A stretch of DNA of 64,000 bases from Uloborus plumipes (GCA_038373865.1 JAXGGA010000489.1:156559-220558), one strand, 5' to 3'; counted from the first letter of the stretch, positions 45,752-58,927 are shown. Numbers and translations: made by a program. Notes: a model not told the origin generated them from the letters alone.

Positions 45752-46332
45752 GAACGGTTCAATATTGAACGAAAAATGGTTCAAATCAAAAAGCGAAATA
45801 TGGGAATGAGCCTCTCCGAGATCTTTCAAACAAAAAAAAGTTTATTCCATTCGGATGGTTCACTCAGAAGTTATTAGGTGGGGAAAGGTTGCTTGAACGG
45901 TTCAATGTTGAACGAAAAAATGTTCAAATTGAAAATTTAAATACGGTAATGAAGTATACTTGCTGAGATCCTTCGAACGAAAAAAAAAGTTTATTTAAAT
46001 CGGACTGTTCACTCAAAAGTTATTAGGGTGACGCTTGCTTGAGCGGTTCAATGTTGAACGAAAAATTGTTCAAATCGGAAATGTAAATACGGGAATGAAG
46101 TATCTTTGATAAGATCTTTCGAACAAAAAAAAGTTTGTTCAAATCGGGCTGTTCACTCAAAAGTTAGCATCGCGAGACAGGTTGTTTGAACGGTTGAAAG
46201 TTAAACCAAAAATTGTTCAAACCGAAAAATTAAATATGGGAATGAGTTGTACTCGCCGAGATCTTTCCAACGAAAAAAAAAAGTTTGTCCAAATCGGAAT
46301 GTTCATTCAAAAGTTATTAGGTTGAGGGGGGG
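45752..46332. repeat. Tandem repeat, four units of ~145 bp
   Basis: Units begin GA(A/G)CGGTT at about 45752, 45895, 46041 and 46188 and each contains in order a GTT(C/G)A...AACGAAAAATTGTTCAAA block, a GGGAATGA(A/G) word, GAGATC(T/C)TTC(G/C)AACGAAAAAA, AGTTT, and TTCACTCAAAAGTTATTAGG. Units differ by roughly 15-25 percent. The last is followed by a poly-G run and GACAGACCGACCGACA, the kind of tail that often follows such blocks in arthropod transposons. Confidence 0.8.
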
Positions 46333-46339
46333 GGGGCAG

Positions 46340-47885
46340 ACCGATCGACAGACCGACCGACACACAAATTCCCCATCTCAATACCCTACTTTCAAATTTT
46401 TAATTTTTCGATATTTATTTTACCTTTTTAATTTTTTTACTTGGCGATATTTTTTAGATGCATTAAGCTACTTTTAATACTTTTTTCGTCTTGCTTTTAT
46501 TTTTTCGGGAAAGTAGGCTAAAAAGCATTAGTTGTGAAATTGAGTTATTTTAAAATTGTACAATGCATTAACGGAAAATATGAAGCTAAGATGATTAGTA
46601 TGAACTTTAAAAAAAAAAAAAAGGAAGTTCCATTTCACATCAAACTCACAGATCAAATAAGTAAATAAATCAATTCAAGAAAAACTTCAAACACATCTTT
46701 CATCGAGAATTAAAAAGAAAAAATTATGCAAAAGAATGAAAGTACGGGAACACAGTGTATTCACAAGTTCTCTGGTATAATTGGCGGAACTATTTTTACC
46801 ATTAAGTAGATTTAAAGTCACAAAAGCCATTTATATAATTCTTCCAGCGCATAAATTAAAGAAAACTATATTTCATGTTTTTTTTTTTTTTTTTTTTTTT
46901 TTTTTGCAGCAATGCTTTTACTGTTTAAATGATGACAGTGACATTAAAACGTAATTTCTAAGGGAAGAAAAATCAACAGTTCTTACAAGTAAGGTGTGTA
47001 AACAGTTAATGTTTTAAATATTTAAATCAAATTCCACCACCAGCTTTCATTTCGTGATGTCAAGCTACTGTTGTCTTTATTATTATTATTATTATTTTTT
47101 TTTTTTTTTGCAAATGCATAATACTCATATCAAATTTTGTTTTAATAGCGTACTAGTAAAGTATATACTTAAAATTAAGCAAAAAATGAAGAAATTAGAT
47201 ATTGGCTTTTGTAATACATCTTGTCCTCCTAAATTCACTTTTGTTGCATTCGAAACAGGGGGGGGGGGGTGTTGAGACGTCCAAAACGTGCTTTCGGTTT
47301 CCTGAAATTTAGGCGTTTTAACATTGGATTACAACTTCATAAATTGGATAGCATTATATGAGAAATCTTATAATGTATGTATATGGTATCTTATATGGTA
47401 TCTTATAATGTATGCTATCTATGTATGCAAATATATACTCTGTATAAACATAGCAAAAAAAATTACTAACTTGAACTTCTTTCCTTGATGAAAATTTTGG
47501 AAATATCCTTTTTTTTCCGCGTGTATATTCTTTGAACTTTTTTTTTTTTTCAAGAAACCATGGTTGAGGCAAAATAAATTTTAAGCCTCTTTTTTTTCAA
47601 TTTGCACAAGTATGCACAAAGTATGGCAGCATTATTAAATTTGATCAACTTCTCTTCGCACCCAATTTTTAGTATAGTAATTGAAAATTTATTTCTAACA
47701 AAATTGTGTGGTTGGCCCTTGGTGGTTCTTTAAAACTTACTTTATCCAAAATGAACTTTTTCATGATCGTTTGAGAATGGGAAATATTTGTTAAAAAATT
47801 CAGAAAAAGGACCTCTGGAATCAAATATATGGAGGTGCAAAACTTAAAACAGCAATATCTAAGTTTGTGATTGTCTGAAGATTCT
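46340..47885. other. AT-rich spacer with homopolymers
   Basis: A (GACAGACC)-like short repeat at about 46339-46362, poly-T near 46879-46905, (TTA)n plus poly-T near 47078-47110, a poly-G run at 47260 and short TATGGTATCT duplications near 47380-47405. No gene recognised. Confidence 0.35.
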
Positions 47886-47893
47886 ACTTTTGA

Positions 47894-48069
47894 CAGGGAC
47901 GTCATTTCATGTTTTTCCAGGAGGGGGGGCAAAGGGTGAAAACACAATGCAATTTCATCGGAAAACAGCAAAAACCACGCCCACTTATATGTAAATATAT
48001 TGATTTATCAAAGCCAGGGGGGGGGGGGCAATTGACCCCCCCTCCCCCCCCCCCTTAATGACGGGCCTG
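47894..48069 (+). mobile_element. hAT MITE, CAGGGACGTCATTT family, copy 2
   Basis: Ends CAGGGACGTCATTTCA and TAATGACGGGCCTG. A perfect 8-bp target duplication ACTTTTGA lies at 47886-47893 and 48070-48077. The core AACACAATGCAATTTCATCG and the CAATTG flanked by G and C runs match the other copies. Confidence 0.92.
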
Positions 48070-48077
48070 ACTTTTGA

Positions 48078-48960
48078 ACATAACGCGACAGTATATCTCA
48101 CAAGCCTCCCTTCTTACTATTGGGGTTCATGATTTTAAACTTTGAGCCTCTCTTGAAGTTCAAAAAATGCTCTTTTACCCAACAAATAAGTCTGAAACTA
48201 AGGAAAATTTTTAGAAACGAAAAAAATCCTACAAAAGTTCGGGGTGGGGGGGAGGACTTTTCACAAAAATTAAAACGTGCAGAGTTGAAGCAGCGATCAT
48301 ATTTGCGGATTTCATTATTGCGGAAGGGGTCATTTGGCATAAGAAACAGTCGGAATAGTGTCAAACACTTTTGATCTTTGGCGCAGAGTGTAATATTTAA
48401 AAAAAAAAAATGCATTACTAAAACAATCTACAAAACTATGGAACATATTTTTTTATACGAAATTTGAAATTTTACTACAATTGATCGTGATAAAAGAAAT
48501 ATTTTCACTCAAAATTGAATCATAATATTTTTATCTCTGTTTTTTCAGTTTGGGCTCAGGTGCACTAAAATTCCACAAAGAGTTTTCGTCGAAAAGAATG
48601 ATGGATGATTTCAACACCAGATAATTCGCTTCCAAAAATGCTTTTTTTTTTGTTATATCAACAGCTACGAAAGATGTTTTATAAGGGAAAAAAAGTAAAA
48701 TATGTCAATTTTCCTGATATAATTAAGACATAGGATATGATAGGGTAAGCTTACTTTATCAATTTTTAACGCTTAATTTTTTTCTTCGCAATGTAAGACC
48801 AATAAGATTACTTTAATTATTCGGACAAAGGTGACACTTTTAAATGTTTACCAAAGATTAAGAGTATCACCAATGCATAAGTGTGATATTATTATTATGA
48901 CGTTGTAGCAATTACATTTTAAAGTTTCAGTGCTAACATATCCGCTGAACTCCACCAAAG
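48078..48960. other. Unassigned spacer
   Basis: Overlapping frames on both strands at 48098-48415 are slightly less AT-rich than background and include TTCATTATTGCGGAAGGGGTC; no domain recognised. Otherwise nothing. Confidence 0.3.
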
Positions 48961-49073
48961 TACAGGGTGCGCCAGAGAAACTTACTTTTTTGAAATGTCA
49001 ATAAAAACAAAACTACTTAAGTTATTGTTTTAATTCTTTTTTTATTTGAGAATACAATATCCCATTTTTTTTT

Positions 49074-49760
49074 TCATTTAGTCTTGAAAATGACATCGGT
49101 TAAATGATGACCCCCATTGAGCATACACTGATTAAGACGATTTTTAAAGTTTGTGAGCACTCTTTGCAGCATATCAATTGGTATGTTGGCAATTTCGTCG
49201 CGAATGTTATTTTTGAGGTGAGCTATTATGCGTGGTCGATCAACATAAACCAGGGATTTCAAATAACACCATAAAAAAATCGCACGGCCCCAAATCTGGG
49301 GAGCGTGCTGGCCATGGGAGATCGCCTTTGAGAGAGATGAGGTGGTCGGGGAAATGTTGTCGCAACAAATTCATTGAATCTCGTGCTGTGTGTGCTGTGA
49401 CTCCCAGGACCCGATTAAGATATTACGGGGCCCTAGGCCAAACACTCTTTTGGGGCCCCCTATACTGAGGCTTTACAATTTTAGGCATTGGATAAAACAA
49501 TTTTAGCCATCGATTAGAGCAATTCTAGCCATTTGGGGGCCCATACATTGTGGGGGGCCCTAGGCCACGGCCTAATTGGCCTATTCAGTAATCAGGCACT
49601 GGTGACTCCATCTTGCTGAATCCACACGTCCCTAATGTTCATTTTTTCGAGGCTGGGAAGGAAGAAATCCTCGATGCGCGCGTTGCGTAGCAGTAACTGA
49701 GCGACCGTTCGAAAAGTAGCTTTCGACGGCAAAGGCGCGCTGTTCTTTTGACCATAGCAT
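49074..49760 (-). pseudogene. Mariner-family transposase, deleted and frameshifted
   Basis: It starts at ATG 49760 with MLWSKEQRAFAVESYFSNGR, the N-terminal helix-turn-helix start of this family. After QRAH it jumps, by deletion of most of the catalytic region, to EDFFLPSLEKMNIRDVWIQQ and DG (second catalytic Asp). The MITE insertion follows. It then resumes with LISLKGDLPWPARSPDLGPC and DFF (third catalytic Asp), a frameshift, and WCYLKSLVYVDRPRIIAHLK to a stop at 49074-49076 after DVIFKTK. The layout is that of arthropod Tc1/mariner-superfamily transposases with the PxSPDLxPCDFFLWG signature. It cannot be functional. Confidence 0.88.
49405..49601. mobile_element. Second-family hAT MITE nested in the mariner element
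   Basis: Starts CAGGACCCGATTAAG and ends TAATCAGGCACTG, inverted with a few mismatches. A perfect 8-bp target duplication GTGACTCC lies at 49397-49404 and 49602-49609, and removing one copy with the insert restores the transposase reading context. Contains GGGGCCC-type words and ATTTTAG(G/C)CAT repeats. No coding. Confidence 0.9.
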
Positions 49761-50163
49761 GATGGCGACTAATTAAAGGGAAAACAAAACTTGGAGATTT
49801 CCCGCTCCAGATGCGCCCACTCTCGGCTTTCTACGCAGCCAATTCACCGCGCAGGAATTTTTTCAAAAAAGTAAGTTTCTCTGGCGCACCCTGTATGTTG
49901 TGTTAGGTAAACGTGAAAGTCAATTGGGCTTCTATATTGCCTCAGTACTACATACTTTATACTACTGAATACATAAAAATATTTCAGTACGTCAAATTTT
50001 ATCTGTACAAAATTACAACTAAGATTCAAATGAACAGCAAAAATGATTGTTGCTCCTTAAAAAACAGTTCTAGGTGTCGATCAAAGAACTTGTGCAGTTA
50101 TGTTTTTTCAATGTGTACGATTGCTATATGCTCAAGGTTTCTTCTTGTGAAATTCATTTAATT

Positions 50164-50808
50164 CAGGGCTGCGGTGTAGGAGTCGAAGAGTCGGAGTCGG
50201 ACTGATTTGGACCAAAGGAGTCGGAGTCGCTGAAAAACATGCCGACTCCGACTCCGACCACCTCCGATTTGGATGAAATTTTATGAAGGCGAAAACATAT
50301 CTTTGAAACTGACACATAAAAATTTTCAGCGTTCAATATCCAAATCCTAAGCATCTAGGATCATTAAAAAGGGCTTCCAAATGGCGGGGTCTGCTTTGTG
50401 TTAAAAGAAAGTCTGGCCATTTAACAAGAAAAGGGTTAGTTTTGTAGTCAAATGACAAGAGCGGCACTTGTCTTTTGCTTTGGAGAAAAGAGACTTTTTG
50501 GGAGGTCACAGTGACCTTCGAGAATTGAGTTAAATGTGGTGAAATTACCTGCTAGAATTCTTGAGAAAATGAAACTTTTTGAGAGGTCAGAATGACCTCC
50601 CATGACTTCCAACTGGGACACCTCAGCTTGCTACCCACCCAAGATAGAATGAAACTTTTAAAAATGGACTTAATATTTCAACCTTTGTTTTAGGTTTTTC
50701 CCTCTTCACATTTGGGTAAAAAAATAAATAATAAAAAAGCAGGAGTCGGGAGTCGGAGTCGGAAGTTGTAAAATCCCGGAGTAGGAGTCGGTGTCGACCG
50801 CAGCCCTG
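50164..50808. mobile_element. hAT element with GAGTCGGAGTCGG arrays
   Basis: Starts CAGGGCTGCGGTGTAGGAGTC and ends CGACCGCAGCCCTG. Flanks ATTTAATT and ATTTAAAT are an 8-bp target duplication with one difference. GGAGTCGGAGTCGG runs occupy both ends, with CCGACTCCGACTCCGACC inverted on the left side. The 380-bp middle is non-coding. The CAGGGCTG...GAGTCGGAGTCGG style is familiar from non-autonomous hAT elements in arthropods. Confidence 0.85.
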
Positions 50809-50916
50809 ATTTAAATGATTAGATTTTTAAACCTCAATTAGTTCTGTTTATTTTTTCAATTTTAAAATATTATTTGAAGTAAATCCAAGAAAGATTAGTG
50901 TTGACCTCATGTTATA

Positions 50917-51102
50917 CAATCGACGCGTGATATAACGACCGCCTCTGTTCCATAGAAAAAGGTTCTTATAATGAGTGGTCGCTATAAGAGGTAAAATTGG
51001 GTTACAGGTGTAGTTGATAACGATAATGGTGGAACTTTTCCCAATGGTGGTCATAATGGGATGGTCTTTATAATATGTGGTCGTTATAACAAGCGTCCAC
51101 TG
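50917..51102. mobile_element. TA-target MITE with TATAACGACC ends
   Basis: The left CAATCGACGCGTGATATAAC and inverted right CAGTGGACGCTTGTTATAAC both continue GACC and are flanked by TA (50915-50916, 51103-51104). It contains further GTGGTCGCTATAA/GTGGTCATAATGG/GGTCTTTATAAT words. Length 186 bp, no coding. A Tc1/mariner-like MITE by its target. Confidence 0.65.
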
Positions 51103-51104
51103 TA

Positions 51105-53150
51105 TTACACTACACAACAAAAATGAGCTTTCCATCTGTATTCAGGTTTTAAGGAGATCATTGTCCCTAATTTTAGGTTTTAGAGAAACGAATATGTAAA
51201 TGATTTTCGTTATTAGCTTTTTTTTCAAGATACACTAAGCCCACAGGAGAATTATTCACAATAACCACCCATTAATTGTAATTCAAATTTAAAAAGAAAA
51301 AGCAAATAGACCCTGTTTTTCTAAACACTTTATTTTTCAGAAACCAGCTGCTGTTTTTATCTTTTTCTTCTAAACAACTTCATTTTCGACTGTTTCTTGT
51401 ACATAAAAAAAAAATATATTTTCTTATATCAGTCCAGCAGTGTTTGGCAAGCATTAATTTAACTCAATGACTATAATATCTTGAGTTATTTTACAGAAAT
51501 AACTTAGGAAAACCTTTCCCTATACCCCCTTACAGGTACATAGTTTTTTAGGCAAAAGTCCTAGCTGAAGTGGAGAGAATAGCGTTCCGGAGACATACAT
51601 TGCCTCAATAGTTACATGAATTCTGTAGGATTTATTTGACCAACTATGTGCTTAGTTATCGTCTTCTCTGCTACTTAGAAACACTTGCAACACACCCTTT
51701 AATGCTTCTAATGGGCTTTTTCTTCCACTTCGAATGTTTTATCACAAACAGTGATCTTCATAAATTTGCGTATTTAAAAGATAAGTAAAAATTATCTCCT
51801 TAACCTTTGCTGCAATATATCTTGAGAATTTCATTAGAAGATATTGCAAAATAATCTTTATTCATAGTTTTCACAAAGTTCTTCATATTTCCCGACAGAG
51901 CGACAATGGGAGGAAGCAGAAATGGGTGTATCAGACTTATTTTCTGCCTTTCTAGCCTTGATTTAAATTTCTTGAATTCTCATGGTGTTATAGGAAGTAA
52001 AATTTTCTGTCACATCCAGGTTTAAGATAGTTTAGGTACATGAGAGTCGCTCCTTTCTGCCGAAGAAAATAGAGCATTAGTGAGTTTTCAGTACATTATT
52101 GGCTTTCTATATTGAAAACAATGGCTAATTTCAAATTTTTATTATGATTTTCGTGTTTAGCGAAGCAAAATACTTCGGTAATAACTATTTTTGAGTGGAA
52201 TACAATTTTGGTGTTGAGTAGTGTTACGTAAGAAAAACAGCGTTCTTTTGAAAATAGATCTGGAAATCGTTTACAGTATTAAAATTACATGAAGGTTACA
52301 CAATTGTTAAATTCTATCTAATACGTATTTCAAGTATACAATAACGTAAAAGAAAGAAAACAGCACGCAAAACAATCTTGATAAAGTATACCATCTATTG
52401 TGTTCCCTATAATATTTTCAATTAAATTGCGGAGAAAAAAATATCCTATATTCACTGCGTACTAATAGTTTCTGCTCTTCGTAAACAAAAAGGACTTTAA
52501 CTTCAACTTTACAGAAAGAAAAAGTTCTAATTCCTATTCTGGTGCAGAAAAGTTTAAATCCCACTAGTAAGGAAAAATCTATAATTTCCCGTGACTTTGT
52601 TCACAAAAGTATGTTTCTGTATCGTAATGGACCATTCTGTACATTGAAAAAGTCACGTAAAAGACAGAAACTAAAAGTGGTATCGAAAAATGAATACAAG
52701 GTAAGCAATAAAACGTAGATAAAGGAAATTGTACGTTTTATGGAAAGATCTGGGAAACATCTTGACTCAAAACTTTCAGTTCTAAATGGATCTGAGATTA
52801 CGAAAAACGATTAATGTTGCGTTTTTTCATTTGTTCAGAGCGGAAACCTATGTTGCTTCAGAAGAAAAATAAAAAAAGTAACAAAATGGGGAAAATGTAC
52901 TTTTTTGCTTTCAATTAGTCGCGAAGTTTTAGATTTAGTCCTAAAATATAGATTTATTTATCAATATTTCCCAAGACTTCTGGGAAATTTTTGCTTGAAA
53001 GCATATCTTCATTTTTTTTAATCATGTGAACGGTTTTGATTCCTCATTTAAAAACAATGCAATATATAGCTCTTGCTAATTCCAGATTTTAAAATACTTG
53101 TTAATTTATGTTTTTTCTTATTACTTTGTTTTTGTTGTTATTTTTAATTA
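51105..53150. other. AT-rich spacer, no gene recognised
   Basis: No repeat ends or exons seen on either strand. Longest frames are short and of chance composition. Confidence 0.3.
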
Positions 53151-55560
53151 ATTATATATAATTCTTTATTAATTTTTAATACCTTAACACGCACAAAGCT
53201 TCTACTCTCTATTATTAAGGTTGCACTCTACTGCGCACAACTAAGGCTGCGGCTGTAGTTCGTTTTTTTAAGCAGTTAAGCTATTTTTTAAACATGTTTT
53301 CCCTATTATAAACTTTTGCTTTGATTGGAACTTTATTATGTCTAAACGTTATGTGAAAAAAAAATAATGTATGGTTTTGCCAAATGAATATTTTCTCTAT
53401 AATTTTAACCAATCATGGCGACAATAAATGAAGTAAAAACAGTTTCCATGTTGAGAAATATGCCATGACGTAACTACAACTGAAAGTAATGTGATGTAAT
53501 AATGTTGGGAATTGTTTTGTTTTAGATTTCTTAGCTTAGTGCTTTATATCAGACTAACTTTCATTTAAATGGATTGTAAGTGTTGTTAAATGGCTTGTTT
53601 GAATTTTAAACTGAATATTTAATCTTAAATTTAAGCAATAGTGTCTATAACGCCACTGGATAAACCGATGAACGCTTTGATTAGTTTGGTGAAAAACTTT
53701 GAAAACGTGCCAAGTGCAAGACGTTACGATAATTCCTCTTACATTAGCCTCATCTTTAGGGTCAAAGAGTTGGCAACATTTGGGACACTGTCAGTAATAA
53801 TTTGATTGAATATTGAATAATCATTGCATTAAGTACCATATAGGTTTGTGCTGAAGATAACTCAGAAACTTTTCGGCCAACACGTGGTTTCTACTCCATA
53901 TAACTGAAGAGTATCAAAACATTTAAAAAGAGAAAAAATAAATCCATAAAAGCTGGGAATTTAGAAAATGACGTCGACATACTGAGAAGATTAACTAGTT
54001 TGATGGGTAAACTGAATTAATTGAAACTTTCTATAATTAACAGATTAAAAAAGCATGTCATATAGGTTTTGACAACTGTGTTATTTTAAAAATCCATCTA
54101 CTGGATTACAAAAAGTGATGGATTTGTTTTATATCTAAATGATACATTTAAAGTGTATGTGATGAAAAGGTGTCTAAAAATATCATAACAACTATGTTTT
54201 AGAAAATAAAGATGACGAAACTAATAACACTCGCTTGAAGCAAATTTTGCTTAAAACCGAAATGTGAACAGGGAACAATTAAATAATTAGGAAACTGGTG
54301 GGGTCGTCAAACTCTTGACTTGAATAACTTTATTTCCGCAACTTTATATGGATTGGTGACTTTATCTCTCTTAAGGATATTTCCCTAATTTGTGTTTACA
54401 TATGTAAAGGGAAGCATTTTTCGTGCATGCATTGGTGACAATAAATTTTCAATAATAAATAAATATTGCCAATTTCAAAGTTATCGAAATGTTTCTATAA
54501 ACAGAACAAACAATGTATTTTATTTTAAGGAAATCAAAAAAAAAAAAAAAAAGGCTAGATTAACAAACTGATGAAATAAATTTAACATCCAATATGCCCA
54601 GATGTACACAATGACAAATAATTTTGTAATTCAACAATATGCCTATCTTGTTAAAAAGCGATGGATGAGAAAATATTAGCTGGACATGTTCCTCGTTATG
54701 TGTTCGTACATGTTCCTTCTCCCATAAAATATAACATAAATGCACCATTGTAAGTTTCTTTTTTAATGCAGAAAAATTAATATTATCTTGATAATAATAG
54801 CAATCAAGGAATTTAGGTAATTTTGTTCAACGAAAGGTTACTCTACTTTGATTTATAAACTGATAATTGCTATTTGGAGAAAATAAATAAAGGCATATAT
54901 TATAACTGGATGCAAGAAATTCTAATGATTTACTCATTTATTTATTTTATTTGTGTATTTATCTGTTGCTTTCTCGCATACTTTTTTTCTTGGAAATATA
55001 CCAAAACATACACAGTAAGAGCGGTAAGAAGCATGTCAAACTACGTTTACGCAACGACAGAACTAACAATGAAATGTCATTTTTAAATTCGATTATAAGA
55101 TGCCATAATCAATAACATTTACATATTTAGTAAAATTTGTATCCATTTTGATTTTTAAATTATATTGCTTAAAAAATATTACATTGAACAATATTTAGAA
55201 GATATTAATTTTGTAAGTAACAAGCATTTGCATTTTAATTAATTAACTTTACTTAAATTATATAAATAAAATTAAGCGTTTTTTACTAAAAATTTAGTAG
55301 AGATGTGTGTTTAACAGTACTATTTCAAAACTTTGAAGCAATTATCAAAAACGGGGCAAAATGTTATTAAATATAAATATGAATATCTCATTTACGAATG
55401 AAAATCTTAATTCATCAATCAAACTAGCCTTACGCATATTCATAAAATGCGTTGTAATCTTCAGGTTTGCTTTCAACTACATTATCTTTCAATTTTTTGC
55501 AGTGTCTGTCGTATTTATCAGTTTTTTCTTCAGTTAGAAAATCCTTTACTTATCTATAAC
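53151..55560. other. AT-rich spacer, no gene recognised
   Basis: A poly-A run lies at 54536-54551. Minor frames at 54560-54748 and 54874-55086 show no domain; the second has a hydrophobic stretch (IYFICVFICCFLAYFFSW) that could be a membrane segment but equals what AT-rich chance frames give. Confidence 0.3.
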
Positions 55561-55609
55561 AACTATTAAAAGTTCAATTTTCTAATAATTTAACTGTGTA
55601 AATTTATGA

Positions 55610-56218
55610 CACCTTGCAAATTATTTTACTGTAAAAAATTAATGTTGCTCTTACAGTATAATACATTCAGGGACGTCATTTCAAGTTTTTCCTGCGGGGG
55701 GGGGGGCAAAGGGCCCAAACACAATGCAATTTCATCGGAAAGCATTAAAAACCACACCCACTTATATGTAAATGCTTAGATTTCTCAAAGCCGGGGGGGG
55801 GGGCAATTGACCCCCCCCCCGCCCCCCTAAATGACGGGCCTGAATACATTTAATTTTATAATAATTAACTGTAAAATTGCTAATTTTGCATTAATCAACT
55901 TTCAAATTGCTCTTTTTGCAGTACTTAACTGTAAAAATGCTAATTTTACAGTAATAAACTTTCAAATTGCTAATATTACAGTTTATTACCGTGTAGTTTA
56001 GAGTTTTAAGCTGGAATCTCTGCTGCCAATATTATACTGTTGTTTTTACATTATCATGCAACTACATTTACTACAATAAACCGTAAAATTTCTTAAATTA
56101 AATTCTGTAAAGAAACATTACTAGTTTTACACTTTATTACTGAGCATTTTACACTTTTAAATTGGAACCTCGGATGCTAGTAATATACTGTTCAAACAAC
56201 TGTTCATTTTTTGCAGTG
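55610..56218. repeat. AAATTGCTAATTTTACAG dispersed repeat, copy 2 (interrupted)
   Basis: Same family as 21175-21535. Units like AACTGTAAAATTGCTAATTT recur at about 55868, 55928 and 55968, followed by TTTTAAGCTGGAATCTCTGC with TGCCAATATTATACTG and later TTGGAACCTCGGATGCTAGT, ending CATTTTTTGCAGT. A hAT MITE (55668-55842) is inserted in it. Confidence 0.7.
55668..55842 (+). mobile_element. hAT MITE, CAGGGACGTCATTT family, copy 3
   Basis: Ends CAGGGACGTCATTTCAAG and TAAATGACGGGCCTG. A perfect 8-bp target duplication AATACATT lies at 55660-55667 and 55843-55850. Same core as copies 1 and 2. Confidence 0.92.
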
Positions 56219-56219
56219 T

Positions 56220-57145
56220 GAAAATACGACTTTATTTCTAAACAAAAACTCCAGTCTTTAATTGTTTTCGTAATGAGGTCGTTTCTCAAAAGTATTATTG
56301 TTCTTCACAAGAAAAAAAAGACCGAACAATAGGAATAAAAGAATTTTTAAATTAAAAATTTACAAAAAGAACATATAAAAGTTTGCAGTAAATATTTCTT
56401 GCAGTTTTCCTTTTGGCACCTTCGTTTTTTCTTAGAAGGTAAGCTTTTAGCAGTAATGGAAAACAATAATAAAAGTTGTGTTTTAGGAAAAGTTTGTTTA
56501 GGCTTTGTTAAAAGTAATTGCCTTTGTTCTCGTATTTCTTTATGACCAGACATAAAAAGAGTAATATATTTAGATAAAATGGTTTTTACTATCGCATCAT
56601 TTTTGTTTATATCTTTTAAAATCAAACTAATTGACACATTCTGCATTATTTTTGTTCTTTTTTTTTCAATTTTTTGTCGACAACTTTACGCAAGGACGAA
56701 TTTTAGTAACAATATTTAAATTTGAATTACATTCTGTGTAATATAAGTAAACAATTAAATTCTACTCGTGATTATCTATAACTTATGTGTGCAGAGACAT
56801 ATTTAACTTCTCTTCAAGCGTATGTCACTCATTGAATATTAACAATGCGTCTAAAAAAATTACTAAATCGCGTTTTCCCGTTTTGTATGTTGAAAAAAAT
56901 GTTAAAATTGTATGAGGAAGAAAGAAAATTTGGAATTTTAAAGTACAATATTTAATTTTTTTTATATTTTTGATCAAACATTTTAATCATGCTGAGGTAA
57001 AAAGTGTAATTTGAGACTTCATTCTCATGCAATGTGACTTGTGGAAATAAGCAATGTTGCATTATGCAAGTCCCGTTCTTTTTTTAAATTTTCAAGACGG
57101 TTATGTTTTTTTGTATAGTTTGTTTGTTACTTTTATGTTTTTTTT
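56220..57145. other. AT-rich spacer
   Basis: A 99-codon minus frame at 56347-56646 is Lys/Leu/Ser-rich with no recognised domain. Poly-T runs near 57140-57159 and 57217-57235 follow. Confidence 0.3.
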
Positions 57146-57235
57146 TTTTTTTTTTTTTACAACTGGGTTGAAAAAAAAACTTTTATTTTTCAGTCATGTT
57201 ACATCTCAACCGTAGTTTTTTTTTTTTTTTTTTTT

Positions 57236-57800
57236 CATGGAGTTATCTTAACGGTATGAACTTTCAACACTTGTTAAACTTCCCCCAGACAAAACTCCCC
57301 TATTGCATTTCGCCAAGATATAAGGTGAAAAAAGCGTCCCATATAGAATTCCTCCATTAGACCGCCACATCACTTTCCGCCAACTGCCAATGATTTTTGA
57401 TTGAAACTTCACCGTCTTTATGATAATGATACTCCTTTAGCCACCATGCGAACCTCAATGCATGGGAACGACCCCGTGCCATGGAGTTAAATCAAGAATA
57501 TATCACGCACGCACCTGCCACTAATATCCCTTATAGAAACACCAAGATTAACCACCATGTAAGTTTCCAGCTTTTTTATCTCTGTTAGTTACACTCTACT
57601 TGTTGAACAATTTACCCTATAATCCGTCACATTGTTTCTAAAAGACGACTAGGAGTTCTTTTTCTGATGTCATCAGTTCTCCCACCATTTTCACTTGCTC
57701 ATTTTGACAGTTCCCTGCTTACACTATGAAAGCATTCAATCGTCACCTACTTCTCTGTTCCAATCGGCTGTGTTTTGTGATTGAAAACGCCGACTAGCTT
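57236..57800. other. Less AT-rich, non-repetitive block of unknown role
   Basis: Base content rises (words such as GACCGCCACATCACTTTCCG, GGGAACGACCCCGTGCCATG, CCAATCGGCTGTG). No frame longer than about 60 codons and no repeat end recognised. It may be an untranslated exon, a regulatory region or an old repeat. Confidence 0.25.
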
Positions 57801-57989
57801 CATCGAACAACAATGTGTATCAGAGTTTTCTAACAACATGTTCTTTGTATTAGTTTTGCAAATATAGCAAAAGTGATCTTATGCCATCAGGAAAAATCCA
57901 TTTTTGTGAGTTTAGGAGTAAAAATCAAGCATTAAACAGTAAGCCATTTAATGCTAACCATTTATCTGAAATTCTAGAATTCTAAGCTA

Positions 57990-58917
<928 letters not shown>

Positions 58918-58927
58918 GATGATTCAG

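Larger units (their letters stand above)
48963..49893 (-). mobile_element. Mariner-family transposon, internally deleted
   Basis: Perfect 33-bp terminal inverted repeats starting CAGGGTGCGCCAGAGAAACT, flanked by TA (48961-48962 and 49894-49895). It encodes a broken transposase on the minus strand and has a 197-bp hAT MITE inserted at 49405. Perfect TIRs show it moved fairly recently, although the coding part is deleted and shifted. Confidence 0.92.

Noticed and set aside
48098..48415. 105- and 84-codon ORFs on opposite strands
   Set aside because: Same reason: mutually overlapping, no domain, low-complexity ends.
54874..55086. Small membrane protein candidate (70 codons)
   Set aside because: The hydrophobic stretch is what AT-rich chance frames produce; no supporting start context, repeat copy or homology.
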